Assembly: GCF_000224145.3 (NCBI RefSeq)
Contig: NC_020167.2
Location: 4,083,027 to 4,147,026 of the forward strand
Source of the DNA: Ciona intestinalis
Taxonomy: Eukaryota; Chordata; Ascidiacea; Phlebobranchia; Cionidae
Reading direction: 5' to 3'
DNA: 64,000 nt
The position numbers were made by a program, and so were the translations under genes. Below are positions 50,229 through 64,000 of the stretch, piece by piece (positions within the stretch are counted from its first letter, which is position 1; each line of letters starts with the position of its first letter). The notes beneath the pieces were generated by a model. The model did not search any database, had not been told where the DNA came from, and saw only the letters and a program-made list of their open reading frames with translations.

Positions 50229-50469
50229 CATGTGTGTAACAAGAAGTACTGGTGTATAATTTGCGTTGCAAAACGATTATATTCTACACAGACTTCGTAA
50301 TATAATATAAACGTGCTTAACACGTTGAAGTATCGGCGGTCGAATTATATTACGTGTCTCGCGTCGTAGAGACGTATCCGATTGACACGCCCGTTTAACA
50401 AAAATGAAAACGTATCATTTCCACTCATTTTGCTGCGGGGCACTACAAACCCACCCTGCCACTATAGGC

Positions 50470-50479
50470 TATATAAAAA
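50470..50479 (+). promoter_or_regulatory. TATA box of the pentapeptide-repeat gene
   Basis: TATATAAAAA about 100 bp upstream of the ATG at 50573, compatible with transcription start near 50500. Motif call only. Confidence 0.5.
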
Positions 50480-50572
50480 AGTGTCTGCTTGTAGGATAAC
50501 TCTTGTGTGAAGGTAGCGTCGCAGCATCTGGTCATTTTTTGCAATTTCATTTTAAAATATTTAAGTTTCATA

Positions 50573-52308
50573 ATGGAAACAACCAAAGTGATGTTTCAAG
50601 TGGTCGTGTTAATGTTTGCAGTGGTCTCTCAAGTATCAACTGCAGGTATGTGTGTTATATAATATTAAATATACTAAACCGTGTACACACGATAAAAATG
50701 TATGTATGTACGTTGTCATTTGTTTATAGCGTTAGTAATGAATTTTATAAGGTATTTTATACCATTTAACCTCAAAAAGCAAATCGGATATTATATATAG
50801 TGGGGTGGGGGAAGATGGGACACCTGGAATACAAAATATCCAAATAGCCTGATCGTATACAAAACAATCAGCAANNNNNNNNNNNNNNNNNNNNNNNNNN
50901 NNNNNNNNNNNNNNNNNNNNNNNNCTTTGTTTACTACCAAATGGAAAGAGAAAACTGAACGAAAAGGTGTCCCATCTTCCCCCACCCTACTATATATATA
51001 GTAGAATGAAGGAAGTTGGGACCCTTGAGCACACATTGTCCTATATTTCAAAAATATAAAAATTAAACGTTTTTTGGTTTTGCAACCAATTTGTATACTA
51101 GACCCGCGGTTCCCAAAGTGGGCGCCGCGGCGCACTAGTGCGCCGACGCAACTCGTCAAGTGCGCCGTGAAAATTTGCAGAAACATTTCCAATTTAGCAT
51201 GGTCGAGATAATTGATTTGTATTAATATTTTATTGCAATATAAATTGTTGTTTTATATAAAAATCCAACGTGTTTGTTCAATAATAAAATTTAAAAAGTT
51301 TGTTTTCGCATTTCTATCTGTAAAGTAGATTTGTATATTACGTAACAATGCCAATTATTTCTTTCGGTTTGCAATAATCATGTCCAGACTGTGGTACAAC
51401 ACTTTTCATATGCTTAAGTTTCATATGCTTAAACGAGCCTAATCTTAAAATACACGATAAAACTGTAAAAATGCGTTTTTATTTCTAAGACCTTTGGCTA
51501 AGTGCGCCGCAAACATTTTGAATAGCTCAAGTGGCGCCGGGTGAAAAAAAAGTTTGGGAACCACTGTACTAGACCATTTCTTTTCAAATCTTCAATAAAT
51601 ATAGCCTACTAAAACACACAAAAAGGTGCAAACCTAAATGTAAGACGGCCCAGGGTCAGCTATATCTTATAATTGGCGACCAGCAACATGTTTTAAACGA
51701 GACCCACCCCACAATACATTTATAATGTAAAAATTAAAATCTGTCAATATCACATATTGCGGAGCAACGAGTAGTTGAAAGAGCTAAGCGTCGTTTTTTT
51801 CTCAGATTACAGCGGGGAAGATAGGAGAGGCCAATCTTTCCTTGGAGTTGACCACAGCTTTTCGAAGTTTGTCGGGGCCGACTTGCGTGGCAGCAACTTC
51901 ATCGGGGCAAATTTCAGTTTTTCCGACTTTGGGGGTTCCGACTTTCGAGGGTGTGATTTTAACGGATGCATCTTCAGCGTTTCTGACTTCGGAGGTGCTT
52001 TGTTCTCAGGTTCCCACTTCCGAGGGTCAGACTTCTCATTCTCAGATTTCTCCGGAAGCGACTTTTCAGGCTCAGAGTTCACAGGGTCAGATTTCACCCA
52101 TTCGAAATACAACGGGGCAGATTTTACCGGCTCCTCATTCCGTGGATCAACGTTTGCTTCATCTGCATTCAACAGCTCCGACTTCAGCGGTTCCGAGTTT
52201 CTTGGATCGAGTTTCGCAACATCCGAGTTTATTGATGGTGATTTTTCCGGATCCACTTTTGTCAACTCCGAATTTACTGGAAAAAATTTCGTCAAAGAAA
52301 GGCCATAA
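50573..52308 (+). CDS. Secreted pentapeptide-repeat protein
   Basis: Two exons (50573-50645 and 51806-52308) join in phase to 191 residues. Exon 1 is a 24-residue signal peptide (METTKVMFQVVVLMFAVVSQ...). Exon 2 encodes at least 28 consecutive five-residue units from FVGAD to FTGKN, with two more likely before them. Typical units are FSGSD, FRGSD, FTGSE and FGGSD, which match the pentapeptide consensus [STAV][DN][LF][STR]G with Phe at the central position almost throughout. Twenty-eight units would make about seven coils of a four-sided right-handed beta-helix. The family is mainly bacterial (DNA-gyrase protectors, cyanobacterial lumen proteins); function here is unknown. An intron and a signal peptide argue that it is a working animal gene, not contamination. 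The intron holds a MITE with an assembly gap and a hAT-like element. Confidence 0.9.
50798..50992 (+). mobile_element. ~190 bp MITE, copy 20 (contains an assembly gap)
   Basis: Forward, in the pentapeptide gene intron. Both ends are intact; 50 Ns replace the centre. Confidence 0.88.
50875..50924. other. Assembly gap (50 N)
   Basis: Fixed-length run of N inside a MITE; from the family length about the same number of bases is missing. Confidence 0.99.
51104..51566. mobile_element. hAT-like non-autonomous element with exact 8 bp target duplication
   Basis: About 463 bp in the pentapeptide gene intron. The ends are inverted: left CGCGGTTCCCAAAGTGG, right read in reverse CAGTGGTTCCCAAACTTT. Both sides are flanked by TACTAGAC (51096-51103 and 51567-51574). 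The GGTTCCCAAA end and 8 bp duplication are typical of hAT elements. GC-rich patches repeat the string GTGCGCCG. No transposase frame. Confidence 0.85.
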
Positions 52309-52800
52309 ATGTGCCTATTTGAATGAATGTCGTGTATATATTTCACTTACAAACATTTCAAACAAAGTTTCTTTGTATTGCAGTTACAAAACCGTAACGT
52401 TTAATGTTTCTTTTATACAATTCTCAATCATAAAAATGTTGAAATATTAAACTTTGTAAAATTCGAAATGCTTATATACATTTCTATCTGCGTCAACTGC
52501 AGCGTAATAACTGTAAAAGCCCCAATAAACATAATGTGACAATGATAATACTATGTTCGTACTTACAAACGACACTCGTCATGTTTACACGTTCTTTAAA
52601 GTGTATTGCTATGAGCAGAGTCTTGTTATCTAAATAGTAAATACAATACACAGTTCGCTGCTGAGTACTTGACACGTGACAAGAAAGTGCGTGACTCGAA
52701 ACCCATGCAAAGTAACAACCCAATTCCGAATAAATGTTTCATTTCAGTAGGTCCTGACTAGCTTACCACCATCTGTAAATCAGCATTGCTAAATATGTTA

Positions 52801-52993
52801 TAGTGGGGTAGGGGAAGATGGGACACCTTTAGCAGATAATTTTTAAACATCCTGATCGTCTTTTAAACAATTAACAACGGTCTATGGGAGTCGTGATCAT
52901 ACGGTTTAATAATTCTTTGAATGTTCTTTGTTTACTACCAAATGGGACGAGAAAATAGAATGAAAAGGCGTCACATCTCCCCCCAGCCTACTA
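52801..52993 (+). mobile_element. ~190 bp MITE, copy 21
   Basis: Full length, forward. It abuts copy 22, which has the opposite orientation. Confidence 0.9.
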
Positions 52994-52995
52994 TG

Positions 52996-53140
52996 TAGTA
53001 GAGTAGGGTAAGATGAAACTTCTTTCATTCTTTTTTCTCGTTACGATTTGGTAGTAAACAAAGAACATTTACAAAACTAAATAACCAAAGCTCCGCGACT
53101 GTAACAAATCGACGTTATTATTTAAAAATGGTCCCAAAAT
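52996..53140 (-). mobile_element. ~190 bp MITE, copy 22 (decayed)
   Basis: Reverse, starting 2 bp after copy 21 ends. The far end is no longer recognisable. Confidence 0.75.
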
Positions 53141-53913
53141 ATGTATTTTAGATGATGACAGTAACCCGTAGTCAGTATTAAATTCACAGTTCATGTTCAC
53201 CAATTTTTATTTGCAACGAATCGTCCACAGAAAGGACAACACTTGTCCGCAAGCAGCAACAGTGAGAATGGAAACACAGCAGGTGACCTGCTATAAATAC
53301 ATTTGTTGAAAAAGCAAACGATACTTCAATAACGAGTGAGCAAACAATTCTATAACTGATGTGTCTGAATTTGGAACGAACATTAAAGTTGCGTTTAACA
53401 TGTACATGTAACAATTTTAAGGCGTTTGAAGTTGGCAAGCGTTAAAAATCATTGTCTTTTAACAACAAGCTTTGTATTCTGGTACTAGTACTTAGAAAGA
53501 ACAATAAAAAGGAATTAAAATTCAGTTTCAGTAAAATGAGCAATGAGAAGAAAGGAAAAAAATTATCTAATGTTCAGTTAAACTTGTACTAAAGAGTTTA
53601 ATGTACATAAATAACACATGTGGCGATATTGACGACCAAAATAACTTTAGGTGTTGCTCACTTGCTTAAGGACTATGCCAAATATTGCACTCAACTGAAA
53701 AATAAAACTCTTTATAACGAAATAAATACATATCTTTTGTGGTTGCCACATATACCCAGCAAAGAGTTTCTAACCTTGTTGAAAGTAAATTCAATACTGT
53801 ATCACAGCCAACAGCAGCACATAACCACTTAATGGTAACAGTATGTAATAGGATTCTGCGGTCAGAACACTATTTTGAAGTGTAGCTGCGGCACAACTTG
53901 TGAAATGGATGGT

Positions 53914-59194
<5,281 letters not shown>

Positions 59195-59267
59195 ATTACC
59201 AAATGTATTGTAGGAAGTATGCTGTCTACTTGATACCTGGAATAGCAAGAACAATACATGACCTTTT

Positions 59268-59482
59268 ACGCTAATAATGAATTTTCCGGTACGTTACAAA
59301 TTACTGAGATTAGCCTGGTGGAAAGTGTTTAAGTTTGTTAGTTAGCAGTTAAACTTATTAGTAATAGGCAGTGGCAAGTGGTTATATAGGACTTACAGGT
59401 TAGAGACTATACAGGTTATGAGTTGGTTGTTGTGTTTAGTAGTTAGCACATAACGTTGGGAAAGATTGTTTACCAGCACCAC
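59268..59482. mobile_element. G/T-rich miniature element, copy 3 (diverged)
   Basis: Shares TTTTCCGGTAC and CCTGGTGGAAAGTGTT on the left and GTTTACCAGCACCAC on the right, upstream of SLC36. Confidence 0.55.
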
Positions 59483-60061
59483 ATAAGGGCTTGTATTGTT
59501 TTAACACACAAAGTTATTACAAACATGTTAAAAGAAAATAATCGACCACTTAACATAGTTTTTAAAGTGGACTAAGCAAAAACGTAGATGAACTGATAAA
59601 CATATAGGAAGTAATATGAGGTTCCTGTACATAATAAGAAATTAAGAATGAACTCAATGGAAATGTTAGGCTACAGAAAGTTGCATTTGTTTACACAGAC
59701 CCCAAAGATAAAAGAAATTCTGCAATCTGAAGTGTTAACTGACCCTATGTTATTCTAAATGAACTAAACAATGTAAACTTGACAAAAATATATAAACACT
59801 GCAGATAAAACACTGTTCAATGCCCCTGCTCCAATATTGTTGTCTATACGTTTTAATCAGGTTGGTTTTGCAACTAACAAAATAGCAAGTTACGACATTT
59901 GGTCAAGGGTGGAAATGGGTACTGTATATTTCCCATGTAATTGCTCTGATACGTACGTTTACACTGACGCTGTTATCTTCCATTTCCTCTTGTTACCAAT
60001 ACCACACCAACACAACGTAATCAGGTATATAACAAAGGTATCTGGCACTGTCTGCTCTTTT

Positions 60062-60193
60062 ATGAAGAGGCGGAAAAAAGGCCGGCGTAACAAAGAAATG
60101 ATCGAGAAAGCGAGAACTGTTCTCCTTCTTCACGGCTACGACGATGTTAACCTAGTCCTAAAAGGTTCCTTTTCGATTTCGTCTAAAAAGTAA
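60062..60193 (+). CDS. Possible exon of an unrecognised gene
   Basis: A GC-richer stretch in an AT-rich region opens with MKRRKKGRRNKEMIEKARTV and continues with LLLHGYDDVNLVLKGSF. The sequence ends AAAAAGTAAGC, which is either a stop codon or a GTAAGC splice donor. The upstream part of the open frame (from 59837) looks noncoding. I do not recognise the family. It could be a short terminal exon, a first exon, or chance. Confidence 0.2.
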   Translation: MKRRKKGRRNKEMIEKARTVLLLHGYDDVNLVLKGSFSISSKK

Positions 60194-60395
60194 GCATTCG
60201 TATTTCATAAGAACATTGGTGTGCAACTTCTGTCTCAAACAGGAACTTCTTGTTCAATTTATTGGTTTGTTTTGTAATGCGGTAGGAAGAAACCGACTGT
60301 GCAAATAGAGCTAGAGAGAGAGAGAGTTAACTTGTAAATTTCCACGCGGCGGTAGCGTTTAGCTCGTTGATGTCGCAACGAGTTGTGTTTTCAAA

Positions 60396-60455
60396 ATGAC
60401 AAGCATGACGTCATTAGGCGATCGGTTAACCAAAGGTCGCAACAGCGTCGCAAAG
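60396..60455 (+). CDS. Possible first coding exon of an unrecognised gene
   Basis: ATG followed by MTSMTSLGDRLTKGRNSVAK, with higher GC content and a GTATGT donor right after. No following exon was found before NAE1. Not recognised; low certainty. Confidence 0.2.
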
Positions 60456-62599
60456 TATGTTCTGTATTTCCTACTTCTTGTACAATAAGCGGGGATCGTC
60501 AAGAAAAATGCATGTGATTCACAACACTAAGCAATTATAAAACGTCTTGGTATTACAACGGACATACCGGATGTTAGTAGGTAAATCGACAATCAGATTG
60601 TCCCGGCCATCCACAAACGCTACAATGTTGTAAACTCATCCTCACAATTACACAAACCACTAAATTCCCACGGAACAAATTCAAATACCAGCAACTCTAA
60701 CTATAGTAGCGAGCATGCAGAGTTTTTTGCAATTGGTTAAACTTAACGGGAAGACTAGTCGTTTAATAGACTCGAATGGCATGATTAAAAGAAATATGCT
60801 GCAGCTACGATACATAGTCTATCTAATTAATACAACATTAACGTCTACACATTTGCTTTACACCAAATTAGAGGTTTAACTTCCATCAAATACCCAGTAG
60901 TGAATATATAAAACAGTTGCACGGAACGCGAAATTAATATGTTGTTTACAAATACCACTGCCCACGCTGTAGATATTTCCGGCGCAACAGCGCGTTATGA
61001 TAAACATAACATAGGTCCATTAAAGTTTAATCATTTACGTTACACATATACGCTGAAAAACCAACTTACAGCAAATTAAACAAAGATCACTTGACGCAAG
61101 AATTTAATAATAATAATAATACGTGTTTGTTTTGCATGACGGGGGTAATCGTTTGGATTAGTATTAGTGATTATTTAATGTGATTTCGACTTATAATTAA
61201 TAATTATGAAGTTTCTTTTCATTTTTATGTAACAAAGATTCTAAGGCATTTCCATCAGCAAACGTATATTCTGTGTAAACCTAATTGGAACGGTGTAAAT
61301 GTTACCAGACTTGTGCTACGTCTACGTACGATCTCTTTCGTCTGGAGTAATCTACGCCACGCCTACATACAGTGAAGTGTGGTTTAAGGCATTGCATAGT
61401 GCATTACCATATATCTGTACAAACTATCCGTCATAGACGTCAAAACTTAAGTGAAACTTGCACCATTAGGTGTGCGCACGTTGATTAGAAACGAAACAAA
61501 GATGTGAAAGCATAGACGCCCACGTTTACTTTAACGCCCACGTTTACACCATTATTATGAACCTTGGACCGTTGCACCAGAAGAATGTATTGCGGCATTG
61601 TACGGAAAATCAAACAGGAAATTTAGGTTACATGGCGCAAAGATTCAGGCAACGCACGAAGTTATAGTATAACAATGTAATTGCTGATGCTGCTTATTCA
61701 TTTATAAACAATGCATGGAACCAGGAGCCGTTCCATTGTCATTATCTAATAATAAATGGCACTGAAATTCTCAGTATCCAAAATGGCTGAACATGTTAGT
61801 GAACACATGGTGACATGGAGCTGGGTGAAATACATCATAAAACAGATTAAGTTTTGCAATTATTGTAAACACCAACAAATTGTTACTTCACAAGCAATAT
61901 ATATGTACCAATCATGCAAAACAACAACACTGTTTATTAAAATAGTTAAATAACACAGATATTCAAATAAAGGTAAAACTTTAAAAAGTTAATAACACAG
62001 CATATTTTAAATGTCTCTACTATTAGTAAATGCCAATCTTCACTGTTACAATATATTCAGGCCAAGTCAAGTGTAATTTGTATCCACTGTGTCAGTTAAA
62101 CTGTCTTATTCATACAGTAAGACTAAGACACATAGAACAAATGAGGATGTGTAATGAACAATCTAGCTTCGTAACCTTTGTCACGTAATGTCAATAAACC
62201 CCTCACATGACATGGTTTGGGTAACAAAACAAATATTTTTCCAAAGCAAAGTACGGTGTAAAAATGGGGTATTTGTTTGACTGTAAGTGAAATAAACGTT
62301 ATAATATATATGGCCTATAATCAAAGTCATGATGAAATTTTACCCTTGTGGTCCTTGTGGATTAGTTTTGTTGTATATTACTATTAGTAGGCTTATCCAC
62401 ATATTACTTATTTGTCAAAAGCACAATAGCAGACCATATAAAATAATGAAGTTAACTTTAGGAAACAAAAACAAATGCTTGATGAAATGATTTAATGCAT
62501 ACTTTATAAAACACCACTTGTAAATATACATTAAACAACCATTATAGATATATTAGAGCTTTCATAACACACTCAAATCCATTAAATATAAAACATTTT

Positions 62600-62759
62600 G
62601 GCATTAGAGAAGAATCCTTCGGTACACAGCAAAATGGGCTGGTGGAAAGTCTTCGATTAGAGGCTGGTGGTTAGAGGGTTAGTGGGTTTAGGAGTTAGGG
62701 GTTAGTGGTTGGCTAATAAGGTGGGGTGTGGGGGTATAGGATTCTTCACTAACACCACC
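62600..62759. mobile_element. G/T-rich miniature element, copy 4
   Basis: Left GGCATTAGAGAAGAATCCTT, right AGGATTCTTCACTAACACCA, an inverted pair of about 19 bp. The interior has GGTTAGTGGGTTTAGGAG-type units. Confidence 0.75.
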
Positions 62760-63321
62760 ATTTTTAATAGGTATATTTATTTATATATAAGACATAGAAT
62801 AGGAATGTTGTAAACACTGCATATTTGTCAATACTTTTTGGTTCTTACCCTACGTGCGCTCACCGTTTATATTTCAATTCTTCTGTAAAATGCAGCACAT
62901 CCCCTGGAAAAACTCAATAATCCATGAATCCCACATAAATAGGCGACGGAATTTTGGGGCAAAAAAAATAAAAAAAATTGGACGAAGTGACGTGACAGCT
63001 CATGCAGTGTTGCCCACAACGTTTTGCATGACGTAACCTAAGTGGCAAGTGCTACTCTTTACTCACTACTGCACCTGATGGTGTCGCAAACCAGGTTTTC
63101 AGTTATTCGCAAACCAAATTCTTCAACGTAGAAAATATAATATTGAACAGAAAGTCGTCTGATAGTGACCGAAGTACACATTAAAAATTAAATAACTGTC
63201 CAATGTTCTATGATTTTGGGCAACATTAAAATATCAGCTGTTAGCAAAGCTATAGAAACTGTATTTTTTTCTATGGACTTTGCAAAAAAGCAGGCCTCTT
63301 AAAAGATAAAGTATTGCAAAA

Positions 63322-63642
63322 ATGGGAGAAAAAGAAAAGAAGTACGACCGACAACTTCGTTTATGGGGTGACCATGGTCAACAAGTTTTAGAAAGAGCAC
63401 GAATCTGCCTCATCAACGTTACAGCAACCTCAACAGAAATACTAAAAAATCTTATTTTGCCAGGTATGGTGTGGGTGTTCCAAAGTTATCTTTTACCTCA
63501 TGGCCCATGGGATAAGTCTTACAATGTTTTCATTCAAGGAGTTGGAAGTTTCTTGATCCTTGATGGAGGAAGAATCTCAGGAGAAGATGCTGGAAACAAC
63601 TTCTTCCTTGATCCAAGTGCTATTGGACAGTTAAAGGCAAAG
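63322..63642 (+). CDS. NAE1: NEDD8-activating enzyme E1 regulatory subunit (NAE1/APPBP1), first two exons
   Basis: Partner of UBA3 in the heterodimeric E1 that activates NEDD8 for cullin modification. Exon 1 (63322-63463) encodes [36 protein letters not shown]..., ending LILPG. A 75 bp intron follows. Exon 2 (63539-63642) reads [35 protein letters not shown] and ends in phase 0 at a GTCTGT donor. [20 protein letters not shown] and [11 protein letters not shown] match NAE1 as I recall it. The rest lies beyond 64000. The next intron starts with a tRNA-like SINE head and a MITE. Confidence 0.93.
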
Positions 63643-63649
63643 GTCTGTG

Positions 63650-63745
63650 GTAAAGATAGGCACAGTGGTTAGGGCACTCGCATGTAGCTCAGATACCAGG
63701 TCTACTGGTTCGAGGCTCGTTGCTGTTACATTTGTGTGTTCAAAA
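63650..63745 (+). mobile_element. tRNA-like SINE head
   Basis: In NAE1 intron 2, 8 bp after exon 2. Box A-like GTGGTTAGGGCACTCG and box B-like GGTTCGAGGC. It does not fold as a cloverleaf by eye, so it is read as a SINE head and not a tRNA gene. Confidence 0.55.
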
Positions 63746-63774
63746 ACATTTGTACTAACTTTTGAAGTATAAAG

Positions 63775-63961
63775 TCCTGTGGGGTAAAATGGGACACCTT
63801 TAGCATATAATATCCAAGCATCCTGATCGTGTTTTAAAGAACTAACAACAGTCTATGAGGATACTGTTTTATAGTTCTTTAAATGTTCTTTGATTACTAT
63901 CAAAATGAAATAGGATGGGAAAATAGAATGAAGAAATGTCCCATCTCCCCTCCCCCTACCA
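63775..63961 (+). mobile_element. ~190 bp MITE, copy 24
   Basis: Forward, in NAE1 intron 2. The left end is diverged. Confidence 0.85.
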
Positions 63962-64000
63962 CATATATAAATTATCTCTTTTTTTGTTAACATTGGTTTG

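Larger units (their letters stand above)
47899..50572. other. Intergenic between GST copy B and the pentapeptide-repeat gene
   Basis: AT-rich, no supported gene. It holds two reverse-oriented MITEs (48685-48865 and 50042-50228). A TATA-like TATATAAAAA at about 50470-50479 precedes the pentapeptide gene by about 100 bp. Short open frames (for example about 48480-48680) lack coding features. Confidence 0.5.
52309..53913. other. Intergenic, convergent 3' ends
   Basis: Between the pentapeptide gene and the SLC36 gene. It contains two adjacent MITEs in opposite orientation (52801-52993 and 52996 to about 53140). Remaining sequence is AT-rich with no supported gene. Confidence 0.5.
59195..63321. 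other. Intergenic between SLC36 and NAE1 (divergent)
   Basis: About 4.1 kb. Holds two G/T-rich miniature elements (59268-59482 and 62600-62759), two weak exon-like stretches (60062-60193 and 60396-60455), and otherwise AT-rich sequence. No gene could be assembled. Confidence 0.5.

Noticed and set aside
50791-51192. Minus open frame across the N gap
   Set aside because: Runs through MITE sequence and unknown bases; not a gene.
51807-52346. A 179-codon minus frame over the pentapeptide exon
   Set aside because: Mirror of the repeat; no start context, no splice or family signal.
51842-52450. A 202-codon plus frame overlapping the pentapeptide exon
   Set aside because: By-product of the 15 bp repeat; no link to the signal-peptide exon in phase and composition follows the repeat.
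59837-60061. Upstream part of the 118-codon plus frame
   Set aside because: AT-rich, no homology, no coding bias; only the last part looks exon-like.
63650-63745. tRNA gene
   Set aside because: Box A/B-like motifs present but no clean cloverleaf by eye, and it resembles the SINE heads elsewhere in the window.

Overview
The window looks like nuclear DNA of a tunicate, most likely Ciona intestinalis or a close relative. This is inferred from short AT-rich introns, compact gene spacing, animal-only gene families, and about 25 copies of a ~190 bp miniature inverted-repeat element that resembles the Ciona MITE called Cimi-1 (from memory, not checked). No RNA gene, CRISPR array or virus-derived element was found. 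Two 50-N assembly gaps lie at 28211-28260 and 50875-50924.

Layout, left to right. (1) 1-16845, minus: the N-terminal part of an axonemal dynein heavy chain of the outer-arm beta type (DNAH9/11/17 group), cut by the left edge after AAA2, with two RFX-type X-box motifs upstream. (2) 19226-23420, minus: a complete nine-exon, 676-residue secreted protein with three P-type trefoil modules, a threonine-rich mucin stretch and five thrombospondin type 1 repeats. (3) 24640-40151, minus: SUPT20H (SPT20), a SAGA complex subunit. Its 5 kb intron 4 holds a complete nine-exon LRR-Ig transmembrane receptor gene on the opposite strand (34225-38123). (4) 41129-42900, plus: a secreted protein with two Cys-rich repeats and an M15 (VanY/VanX/endolysin-like) peptidase domain. 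(5) 43426-45353 and 46381-47898, minus: two tandem omega-class glutathione S-transferases. (6) 50573-52308, plus: a secreted protein made almost only of pentapeptide repeats, a fold that is mostly bacterial. (7) 53914-59194, minus: an SLC36-type amino acid transporter with a pair of phase-locked, mutually exclusive exons. (8) 63322 onward, plus: the first two exons of NAE1, the NEDD8 E1 regulatory subunit, running off the right edge.

The genes do not form one pathway. Three neighbours (trefoil/mucin/TSR protein, M15 peptidase, pentapeptide protein) are secreted and could belong to surface or antibacterial functions; that is a guess. The most unusual observations are the eukaryotic, intron-containing pentapeptide-repeat gene, the secreted M15 peptidase with an exact SxHxxGxAxD zinc motif, the gene-within-intron arrangement at SUPT20H, and the mutually exclusive SLC36 exons. 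Mobile DNA is abundant: the ~190 bp MITE, a tRNA-derived SINE family, two hAT-like elements with exact 8 bp target duplications, and a G/T-rich miniature family with inverted ends.
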